Positions 44,794-51,710 of a DNA stretch of 64,000 nucleotides are shown in pieces. A program made the position numbers and the translations under genes. The notes below the pieces were generated by a model. That model had not been told where the DNA came from. It searched no databases and saw only the letters and a program-made list of their open reading frames with translations. Source of the stretch: Jannaschia sp. S6380 (GTDB lineage Bacteria; Pseudomonadota; Alphaproteobacteria; Rhodobacterales; Rhodobacteraceae); NCBI RefSeq assembly GCF_023015695.1, contig NZ_JALKAS010000001.1, forward strand, positions 2,418,001 through 2,482,000, given 5' to 3'. Each line of letters starts with the position of its first letter. The stretch's first letter is position 1.

Positions 44794-46212
44794 ATGACGA
44801 CACAGCCGGGCGACCGGGCCGACGTGAAACCGGCCCATTCCGTGCAGGCAGCCATCGACGCACATGGCGACGCGCCGGTGATCCTTGTCTGGGTCGCGTC
44901 CAAGCCACGGATCGCCACGATGCGCCCGATCGCCCGGTCGCTGCGAGAGGCGGGTTTCGCGACCGTCGTTGCCTATTCCCCCAGCCTCGGCCCATCCGCT
45001 GCGAAGGACTTGCGCGGAACCGATTGCCTTCAGATCCCGCCGGAGCGCCTGTGCGACCTGCGCGGGGTTTCGGTGTTCCTCTCGGCCGAGCAGAACGCCG
45101 CGCTCGGGCCGCTCGACGCGATCCGCTTCGCGATCCACCACTCATTGCCGGACTACGACCTGCGGCGCGACTATGGCCATCTGCTGGCCGGCAAGCCGCT
45201 GGCCGTGGCGGCGGCGGATTACTACGCGATCCCCGTGCGTCAGGCGCCCGACGACTGGACGGTCGCGAACTACGGTCCGCATGTCGACCGGCTCCTGCCG
45301 CCCGCGCTCCTCGAAGGGCGGCCCGACAGGTTCGTGGTGGTCCCCTTCGGATATCCCAAGGTCGATCACATGATGCAGGAGGAGACCGCCGACCGGCCGC
45401 TCGACACGATCACCTATGCACCGACGCAGACCGTGATGTCGTTCAGCTCCGTCGAGCGGAAGGGCGCGCGGATCCTGAAGATGCTGCTGCGCAACTTCCC
45501 CGACCACCGCATTGCCTTCCGGCCCTATCCCGGCCCCGACCTCAAGCGCCTGGCCGGTCTAATCGACCAGTTCCGCGACAACCCGCGCTTCGTCCTCGAC
45601 GACAGTCCGACGGGCGAGGACCTGATGCGCCGCACCGCGCTGGTTGTCACGGACCGCTCCTCCATCGCGATGTCCTTCGGGCTGGGCTATGCGCGCCCGG
45701 TGGCGTTCTTCCGGGCGGCCGGCCTCGTCGGCAAGCGCGACGCCGAGATCGAGGAGGTGGCCCCAATCGGCCTGCGTGCCGGATCGGTCAACGCGCTGCG
45801 CAAGGCGGTGCGCCGGCTGCTGGCCAACCCGCAGGCGATCGCCGACCGGATCCGGCGCGAACGCGGCGACCACATCTGCAATCCCGGTCGGTCGACGGAC
45901 TACCTGGTCGAGATCATGCCCGACATCATCGCCGGCCGGACCCGGCCCGAATGGCTGACCGTGCCCCGCCGGCCCTTTCCGGGCCGGAGTCACGGAAAAC
46001 GGGCCGCGCAGTTCGACGCGATGATGACCAAGCTCTCCGGCCACCACAGCCGGATCCCCGTCATCATCGAGGAGACGCTCCGCCAGGGTTTCCTGTCCGA
46101 CACGCCGTCCCCGAGGGCGAACCCGGTCAGACTGTCATGGGCGCGTTTGACTCGAAGAATGTCAGATCTTCGACGCTATCTATCTCGCCCCAGGGGCCGA
46201 CCGAAGGAATAG
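44794..46212 (+). CDS. CDP-glycerol glycerophosphotransferase-like protein
   Basis: The 472-residue product has a GT-B-like C-terminal half. ITYAPTQTVMSFSSVERKGA, FRPYPGPDLKRL and LVVTDRSSIAMSFGLGYARP resemble the TagB/TagF-type CDP-glycerol:polyol phosphotransferases. That group moves a phospho-alcohol from a CDP carrier onto a polymer. Gram-negative bacteria use relatives for capsule and lipopolysaccharide phosphodiesters. GAGGA lies nine bases before the ATG. Its last 86 bases overlap the convergent cytidylyltransferase gene. In context it is a candidate transferase for the CDP-linked group made by the minus-strand operon. I am sure of the family type, less of the substrate. Confidence 0.75.
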   Translation: MTTQPGDRADVKPAHSVQAAIDAHGDAPVILVWVASKPRIATMRPIARSLREAGFATVVAYSPSLGPSAAKDLRGTDCLQIPPERLCDLRGVSVFLSAEQNAALGPLDAIRFAIHHSLPDYDLRRDYGHLLAGKPLAVAAADYYAIPVRQAPDDWTVANYGPHVDRLLPPALLEGRPDRFVVVPFGYPKVDHMMQEETADRPLDTITYAPTQTVMSFSSVERKGARILKMLLRNFPDHRIAFRPYPGPDLKRLAGLIDQFRDNPRFVLDDSPTGEDLMRRTALVVTDRSSIAMSFGLGYARPVAFFRAAGLVGKRDAEIEEVAPIGLRAGSVNALRKAVRRLLANPQAIADRIRRERGDHICNPGRSTDYLVEIMPDIIAGRTRPEWLTVPRRPFPGRSHGKRAAQFDAMMTKLSGHHSRIPVIIEETLRQGFLSDTPSPRANPVRLSWARLTRRMSDLRRYLSRPRGRPKE

Positions 46213-46870
46213 CCTGGATCTCCATCCGGCGTCCCACCAGCAGGTCCAGGAGCGCGGTCATGGTCAGGCTGTCGCGGTCCTCGGGCGACAGGGCGCGGTG
46301 CACCTGCTGCGCCGCGTTCCAGCCCGACGGCGTGAACCGCAGCAGGCCCATATACTGCCCCTCGACCTCAGCCAGGCTGCGCGGGCGTCGGCCGATCTCG
46401 CGCAGGACGGACCGGCCGCCGCGCCCGGGCGCCAGGCGGAACGTCTCGGCATCGTCGAGCGGGTCCTCGAAGCGGCCGGACCATTGCGTCTCCCAGTCCG
46501 GATCGTAGCTGATGGCCAGGTCGGCTTCCGCCTCGGCCAGCGCGCCCACGGTTTCGGGCTCGTAGAAGATGTCCGAATAGCTCACGATCAGCGGGGCCTG
46601 CGACAGCCATTCCGCCGCCATCGCCATCGACTGCACCATCTGCGTCTCGGCCCAGCGGTCGTTGTGGAAGGTTCGGTCGGCATAGGGCGCCAGGCTTTCG
46701 GCGCGGTATCCGGTGACGATGCCGATCTCTGTCGCGCCGGCGGCGCGCAGCGCCTCGCACTGGCGCGCAACCAGCGGCTTGCCGCGCAGCGGGGTCAGGC
46801 CCTTGGGCCGGTCTTGGGTCATATGCCGCATGCGCGAGCCGCGGCCGGCAGCAAGGATGAGAGCCTTCAT
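46127..46870 (-). CDS. Cytidylyltransferase-like sugar/aminoalcohol nucleotidyltransferase (Cj1416-like)
   Basis: The 247-residue protein starts MKALILAAGRGSRMRHMTQD and continues RPKGLTPLRGKPL, the nucleotide-binding signature of LicC-like and sugar-1-phosphate nucleotidyltransferases. SYSDIFYEP holds the metal-binding Asp. By family and length it fits C. jejuni Cj1416, the CTP:phosphoglutamine cytidylyltransferase, as well as choline-phosphate cytidylyltransferase. Context decides for the former: it overlaps by four bases an amidotransferase and follows a PEP-synthase-like gene, as in the Campylobacter phosphoramidate locus. It is the last gene of a six-gene minus-strand operon. Confidence 0.78.
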   Translation of the reverse strand: MKALILAAGRGSRMRHMTQDRPKGLTPLRGKPLVARQCEALRAAGATEIGIVTGYRAESLAPYADRTFHNDRWAETQMVQSMAMAAEWLSQAPLIVSYSDIFYEPETVGALAEAEADLAISYDPDWETQWSGRFEDPLDDAETFRLAPGRGGRSVLREIGRRPRSLAEVEGQYMGLLRFTPSGWNAAQQVHRALSPEDRDSLTMTALLDLLVGRRMEIQAIPSVGPWGEIDSVEDLTFFESNAPMTV

Positions 46871-47478
46871 GCGATTATCCTTCGAAAACGGTCGATATCG
46901 TCCGGGTCGGGTCGCGTTTCACGTTCGGGATGCCACATCCACCCTTCCCAGGGCAGGTCGGAATGGGCGATGGCTTCGATGGTTCCGTCCGGGGCATGGG
47001 CCAGGGCACGATAACCGGCGGGCGTACCCGACAAGGCCACGGCATGGAAGCTGTTCACTTCCCGCGCGATCTCTCCGGCCAGACGGTGCCGACAGGCGAC
47101 ATGCCCCGCGACGGGGACGAGCGGCGTTCCCGCCGCGTGCGCCATGTATTGCAGCCCCCGGCAGATTCCAAGGACCGGCCGACGATCTTCCGCTGCGTAA
47201 TTCAGCAGGCCCGCCTCCAACGTGTCGCGTGCCGGATCACGCCCGATATCGGCCCCGCCCGACAGCAGCACCGCATCGGGCCCGACCGCCGCGAGCCAGG
47301 CGACAAGGCCGTCGGCACCCAGCGCCGAAGGCACCGGCACCGGCAGGCCGCCCGCCGACAGCACGAATTCGGCCAGCCGCACGTCCAGCGCGTCCCGGAT
47401 CTCGTCATGGGGTGGGCCGGTCGGGTCCCGCCGCTGCGAGACGGCGATGACCGGCCGGGATGCGGCGCGGGCGGTCAT
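46867..47478 (-). CDS. Class I glutamine amidotransferase (Cj1417-like gamma-glutamyl-CDP-amidate hydrolase)
   Basis: The 203-residue protein shows a class I amidotransferase triad: Cys106 in LGICRGLQYM, His183 and Glu185 in MWHPERE. LLSGGADIGRD is the glycine-rich loop of this fold. No synthase domain is attached. Family, length and the neighbours point to Cj1417 of C. jejuni, which frees cytidine diphosphoramidate from CDP-L-glutamine. The start is the ATG at 47478, which overlaps the next gene upstream by four bases. A gamma-glutamyl-GABA hydrolase role is the alternative but lacks any supporting neighbour. Confidence 0.78.
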   Translation of the reverse strand: MTARAASRPVIAVSQRRDPTGPPHDEIRDALDVRLAEFVLSAGGLPVPVPSALGADGLVAWLAAVGPDAVLLSGGADIGRDPARDTLEAGLLNYAAEDRRPVLGICRGLQYMAHAAGTPLVPVAGHVACRHRLAGEIAREVNSFHAVALSGTPAGYRALAHAPDGTIEAIAHSDLPWEGWMWHPERETRPDPDDIDRFRRIIA

Positions 47479-49820
47479 GCGACCCGCTCGACCCGATGGC
47501 CCGCGCAATCCAGCCGCAGCCGCCGGGCGGACGACCACCGCTTGAACAGCGCCTCGCCCGCGCCGATGACGGCGGGCAGCTGCAACTCGCCCGCGCGGAT
47601 CGCCATATGCGAATTGACGCCGCCATAGGCCGTGACCAGCCCCCCGATCCGGTGCGAGAACAGCCAGTCATAGCCCGGGTCGGCGCTGGGGATCAGGACG
47701 ATGGCGCCTGCCAGGTCGGCGGGGCGCGCGCCGTTCTCGGCCAGCGTGACCACCGGCCCGGTCACCGCGTTCTGGGTGACGAAGTTCGGCTCCGCCTCGG
47801 AAATCCGGAAGGCGTGCACGTCCGAAGGCGCCGTGATCAGCGAGGGCAGCCAGACGCGCTCGGTCTCGGCGAAGCGCCGCCGCCCCTCGGCGATGGAATG
47901 GGAAATGACGTCGGCGGGGTCGTCGGTGCGCGCGGCCAGGTCCGCCACCACGCCGATATGGGCGTAGGACAGGTCGTCCTCGCTGAAGCCCAGGGTGCGG
48001 CCCCATTCCGAAAAGATCGCCAGCGCGTCCGACAGGTTCCGGGTGAAGACGAACTTGGCATATTCGCGCATCTCGATCCCGGCATGCAGGAACTCCATCA
48101 GTTCCACCACGCCCAGCGACAGGCGATGCGCGCCCAGCAGGTCGCGGATCTGGCGCATCTGGCGCAGCGACAGTCCGAACTCGGGCGCGCGTGCCGCCGT
48201 CTCGCCGGGTTGGGCTTCGGCACCCAGATACCGGTCCGGCATCTCGTCGTAACGCGGCGAGCGGATGTCATAGGTCCCCGGCCGCAGGTGCCCGTACCGC
48301 GCCAGGAAACCCGGCCGGTCCAACTCGGCCACGTCGCGGGCGAACTGGCTGGAGACGGTGTCGATGGAATGCATGAACCGCTGATAGTCGTCCTCGCTGA
48401 ACACGCCCGTCGCGACCAGCGAACGCAGCAGCTGCACCGCCATGAACCCCGCGCGCGCCAGACCCGCGAAGGGCAGCGTCCCATAGCGCCGACAATCCTC
48501 CAGCAGCCAGTAGATCCGCTCCTGCGGGCCGAGGTCGGAGGTCGTGATCCGCTCGTGCCGGGCGCGCAGGGTGTCGATCTTGCGCGCGTCCGTGCGCCAC
48601 AGGCCGGTCTTTCGATGGATGACGGTGTTCGTCAGCCGGCGTAGCGATTTCAGCACCGCCTTGCGGTCCTTCGCGTCGAGCCCCGCGTCCCCCAGCGCCC
48701 CGATGCGGTCCGGCAGGTCGAGGGTGTAGCAGGAATGGACGATCTCGAACTCGATCTTGTCGTGCAGCGCCGGCGCCCGGATCAGCCGGTCGACATAATG
48801 GTCGACCAGCCTATCGGCGATCGCGTCATCCAGATCGGCCGGGATGAAGGAGTTGAACGACAGGCGCACGTCGACATAGGGCTGGCCCGCGAAGGACTGC
48901 ACCAGCGGGAAGCTGCGCAGGTTGCGATAGCCGTAGTTGTGGCGCTGATAGGCCCAGGTCGCGTCGGTCACGAGGTTGCGGTAGAGCGACAGCGCCAGCG
49001 GACGCGGCCGGGTGCCGATGATCTCGGCCGGGTTCCAGTCGGGCATGTTGCCGAACACGGTGGAGCTGCCGCGCAGATAGGGATGCGGGCGCTGCGCCTC
49101 GGCCACGCGTGCGGCGATCCTGTCCAGGACCGCGCCATGCTCGCCCACGTCCATCGCCGCCCGCGCCCCGCTCAGGACCAGCGGACGCGCCTGCAGCAGA
49201 TAAGGCACCGTTCCGTCCGCCCCGGCGCAGATGGCGTACTCGATATCGAGCGGGCGGTCGGGGATCAGCGCCTCCAACTCCTCCAGTAGGGCCAGAACGG
49301 GGGCGATCTCCTCGGGCACGGCCGCCGCACCCGGGGCGATCACATGCGTCTCGACCCCGTCCTTGCCGGCGGTGACGGCCGTGGTGTCCGCCCCCCGCTG
49401 CAGGCTGACCACGCGGTAGGGCGCGGCCGTCGTCGGGTCATGGGTGAACGCGACCCCCGACAGCAGCACATCCGCCAGCATCGGCTGGACCATCACCGCA
49501 TCGCCGTCCGACAGCCCCGCGCCGAAGGACGCGAAGACCTCGGCGATCGCCGCTTCCAGCGCGCCTTTCCCGCAGACGTCCAGGATCGACGCATAGGCCC
49601 CCGCCTGCGAAGCATCGGCCGCGTCCTCCCCAAGTGCCGAGGAGCGCACGATCAGCGCCGCCTTCGCCCCGAAACGGTCGAGGACACGGGTGACCGCCCC
49701 GGGCCCGTCTGTCTGCCATTCGTTCTGCGTCACCCGCTCCTGCGGCAGGATCCGGGCCGTGCGGAGCAGCGGCGCAAGGTTCTGAAGCGTCTCCGATTTC
49801 GTAGAAAGGATCGCGGTCAT
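47475..49820 (-). CDS. PEP-synthase-like phosphotransferase (Cj1418-like L-glutamine kinase)
   Basis: The 781-residue protein has an N-terminal PPDK-type ATP-grasp domain (ALIVRSSALGEDAADASQAG, about 55-74; LLQARPLVL near 210). A long middle part of about 450 residues resembles no other domain I know. The C-terminus is a phosphohistidine swivel domain, GGVNSHMAIRAGELQLPAV, with its His at position 738. There is no PEP-binding TIM barrel, so it is not PEP synthase. C. jejuni Cj1418 has this length and layout and makes L-glutamine phosphate from ATP and glutamine. The gene overlaps neighbours by four bases on both sides. Confidence 0.8.
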   Translation of the reverse strand: MTAILSTKSETLQNLAPLLRTARILPQERVTQNEWQTDGPGAVTRVLDRFGAKAALIVRSSALGEDAADASQAGAYASILDVCGKGALEAAIAEVFASFGAGLSDGDAVMVQPMLADVLLSGVAFTHDPTTAAPYRVVSLQRGADTTAVTAGKDGVETHVIAPGAAAVPEEIAPVLALLEELEALIPDRPLDIEYAICAGADGTVPYLLQARPLVLSGARAAMDVGEHGAVLDRIAARVAEAQRPHPYLRGSSTVFGNMPDWNPAEIIGTRPRPLALSLYRNLVTDATWAYQRHNYGYRNLRSFPLVQSFAGQPYVDVRLSFNSFIPADLDDAIADRLVDHYVDRLIRAPALHDKIEFEIVHSCYTLDLPDRIGALGDAGLDAKDRKAVLKSLRRLTNTVIHRKTGLWRTDARKIDTLRARHERITTSDLGPQERIYWLLEDCRRYGTLPFAGLARAGFMAVQLLRSLVATGVFSEDDYQRFMHSIDTVSSQFARDVAELDRPGFLARYGHLRPGTYDIRSPRYDEMPDRYLGAEAQPGETAARAPEFGLSLRQMRQIRDLLGAHRLSLGVVELMEFLHAGIEMREYAKFVFTRNLSDALAIFSEWGRTLGFSEDDLSYAHIGVVADLAARTDDPADVISHSIAEGRRRFAETERVWLPSLITAPSDVHAFRISEAEPNFVTQNAVTGPVVTLAENGARPADLAGAIVLIPSADPGYDWLFSHRIGGLVTAYGGVNSHMAIRAGELQLPAVIGAGEALFKRWSSARRLRLDCAGHRVERVA

Positions 49821-50572
49821 GCGTCACCTCGGCGGCCACCATGCACGGCCAGATGCTTCAGAACCGGGTGGACGACGTAGTACGTCACGCCCGCCTCCTT
49901 GGGGTCGACCTGCGCGCGGGGCCACTCGCCGGTTTCGTGGAACGCGTTCAATACCGCACAGAGGACATCGGCGCGCGCCGCGCCATCGTGCAGATGGTCC
50001 AGATGCGTGCGGTCGGGCGGCGCGGCATAGCGTCGACGCAGCAGCACCGGCCCGGCATCGATCTCGGCCGTCATGAAGATCGCCGAGGCGCCCAGCGTCC
50101 CCTCGGCCAGCAGGCTGTAGTAGTTCGTCGTGCTGCCGCGGAACCGGGGCAGATAACCGCCATGCACATGCAGGAACCGCTTGCCCAGCCCCAGGACCGG
50201 TGCGCGCAGGATCTGGCCGCCGAACCCGGAATAGATGACCGTATGGCCGGGCAACGCGGTCAGCGCATCGCATGTCGCGGGCGCGTTCACGTCTGCCTCC
50301 TCCAACCGCTCGACCGGCGCGCCCAGATGCGTCAGATCGTCACTGATCCGCGTGTTCGGGTCGAATCCGGCCGTCTGCCACAAGGGATCGCGGGCCGCCC
50401 AGGCGGGCGTCGCCGCCAGATCGCTCGCCTGCCCGGCCAGACGCATGCCCCCGCCCGACAGGACCAGCACGCGCGCCGGCCGCAGCCCGGCGCGCGCCAT
50501 GTTCTGCAGATAGGCGCGGCTGCGCGTCGTGTCCGCGCAAAGCATCGAGACGCCCGCCAAGTCACGCCACAT
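49817..50572 (-). CDS. Formyltransferase-fold protein
   Basis: The 251-residue product has HVHGGYLPRFRGSTTNYYSL at about 135-154, the hallmark of Fmt/ArnA-type formyltransferases (His-x(3-5)-LPxxRG with the Asn). ASAIFMTAEIDAGPVLL is the second conserved region. The N-terminal Rossmann half is divergent. Known members use N10-formyl-tetrahydrofolate to formylate an amine. It sits between the unknown 184-aa gene and the L-glutamine-kinase-like gene and overlaps both (11 and 4 bases). Its substrate may be an amine of the glycan or of the phosphoramidate itself. The ATG at 50572 or that at 50545 may be used. Confidence 0.75.
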   Translation of the reverse strand: MWRDLAGVSMLCADTTRSRAYLQNMARAGLRPARVLVLSGGGMRLAGQASDLAATPAWAARDPLWQTAGFDPNTRISDDLTHLGAPVERLEEADVNAPATCDALTALPGHTVIYSGFGGQILRAPVLGLGKRFLHVHGGYLPRFRGSTTNYYSLLAEGTLGASAIFMTAEIDAGPVLLRRRYAAPPDRTHLDHLHDGAARADVLCAVLNAFHETGEWPRAQVDPKEAGVTYYVVHPVLKHLAVHGGRRGDA

Positions 50573-51116
50573 CGCGCAGCCCCCGTTCCATCTCGTCCAC
50601 GGCAGCGATCTCGGCGGCGATGGTACGGGCGAGATCCGCGCCGACTTCGTACCTGCGCGCAGCGGGTTGCGAGATCAGCAGATCGTTCAGTTTGAACAGC
50701 GCGTTCAACCAGGGCAGGTTCCGCCCGCCCCCGACGCCATCGGCCAGCAGGACGGCCAGGCGGGCGTAGCGCGTCAGATCCCGATAATCGCCCGCCCCCT
50801 TGCGCAGACCCGGATCGTAGCGCGGATGGATCCGTTTCGTCACCTCGAACCGCTGGACCAGCCGATCGATCCAGGCCGGATCAGGGCGTGCCTCCAACGT
50901 TGAGAGCAGATCATCCGTCTCGATCCCGGCATCTTCCGCCGCGGGAAGGCCCGCATCGCGGCCCCGTCGCGCGCAGGCCCCGTCGGGCAGGCCGGCCCGG
51001 ACGCGTTCGCGCGCAGTCCGCCAAGCCTCCAGGAATTCCGGGCCGCCCAGCGCGCTGTAGTGATAGTGCTCGCGATCCTCCAGCAGGTCGCGGTCGGTAT
51101 AGGGATAGCCGCTCAT
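50562..51116 (-). CDS. Unknown 184-residue protein in the phosphoramidate-type operon
   Basis: The protein starts MSGYPYTDRDLLEDREHYHY and is mostly hydrophilic and helical by eye. A cluster of Tyr and His lies in the first 22 residues, and a conserved-looking IHPRYDPGLRKGAGDYRDLT segment sits in the middle, followed by FKLNDLLISQP. No P-loop, methyltransferase or known catalytic motif is visible. It overlaps the kinase gene by four bases and the formyltransferase gene by 11, so it is translated with both. I do not recognise a family. It is a good candidate for a missing step or a complex partner. Confidence 0.7.
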   Translation of the reverse strand: MSGYPYTDRDLLEDREHYHYSALGGPEFLEAWRTARERVRAGLPDGACARRGRDAGLPAAEDAGIETDDLLSTLEARPDPAWIDRLVQRFEVTKRIHPRYDPGLRKGAGDYRDLTRYARLAVLLADGVGGGRNLPWLNALFKLNDLLISQPAARRYEVGADLARTIAAEIAAVDEMERGLRDVA

Positions 51117-51622
51117 GCGTCGATGATCCTTCGTGCCAAATCGTCGGCATGCGTCAGCAGGGCCCGCTGGTCGCCATCGTTGCGGATCCGCAAATCGGGC
51201 GCATCGGGGGCCGCGAAGGGCAGGTCCAGCCCGGCGACCCCCTCGATTTTCCCGGCCTCGAACCGGGCATAGAGGCCCTTGCCGTCGCGCGCGCGAAGCT
51301 GATCCAGCGGCGCATCGACGAACACCTCAAAATAGCCGGGCACGTTCGCCCGCATCCAGGCGCGATGCTCGGGGAACAGCGACAGGATGGCGCAGATCAC
51401 GTGGATGCCCTGCCCGTCCAGCCAGGCGCACAGCCCCATGATCCGCTCGGCGTTCCGGCGCCGATCCTCCATCGTGTGGCCCAGGTCGTTGCCGAAGGCC
51501 GCGCGCACGGCATCGCCGTCGACGACCACGACATCGGGCCGCGCGTCGCGCGCGATGCGCGCCACCTCCTCGGCCAGGGTGCTCTTTCCGGCGCCGGACA
51601 GGCCGATGATCCAGATGACCAT
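51113..51622 (-). CDS. APS-kinase-like kinase (Cj1415-like CDP-amidate kinase candidate)
   Basis: The 169-residue protein has Walker A GLSGAGKST (7-15), VVVDGDAVR, and the conserved KGLYARFEAGKIEGVAGLDL segment of CysC-type kinases. AAGGAGG lies ten bases before the ATG at 51622, although the frame is open further up. No ATP sulfurylase is nearby. C. jejuni Cj1415, also annotated as an APS kinase, phosphorylates the 3'-hydroxyl of cytidine diphosphoramidate. Here the three partner families are in the same operon, so that role is favoured. Supply of PAPS to the sulfotransferase at 43551 is the main alternative. It is the first gene of the operon, 88 bases after the glycosyltransferase. Confidence 0.78.
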   Translation of the reverse strand: MVIWIIGLSGAGKSTLAEEVARIARDARPDVVVVDGDAVRAAFGNDLGHTMEDRRRNAERIMGLCAWLDGQGIHVICAILSLFPEHRAWMRANVPGYFEVFVDAPLDQLRARDGKGLYARFEAGKIEGVAGLDLPFAAPDAPDLRIRNDGDQRALLTHADDLARRIIDA

Positions 51623-51710
51623 GGCGGCGAAACCCTCCTTGCGTGACGAAACAAGGTGATCGCGCAGTTGCGCGGCGCCGACAACTGCAATCTTGATCGC
51701 CGACCCGGCC

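Noticed and set aside
46127..46870. Annotation as choline-phosphate cytidylyltransferase (LicC)
   Set aside because: The fold is the same, but no choline kinase, choline transporter or LicD-type transferase is near, while three partners of the CDP-amidate pathway are.
47475..49820. Annotation as PEP synthase or pyruvate phosphate dikinase
   Set aside because: The ATP-grasp and phosphohistidine domains are present but the PEP/pyruvate TIM barrel is missing and the length fits the L-glutamine kinase type.
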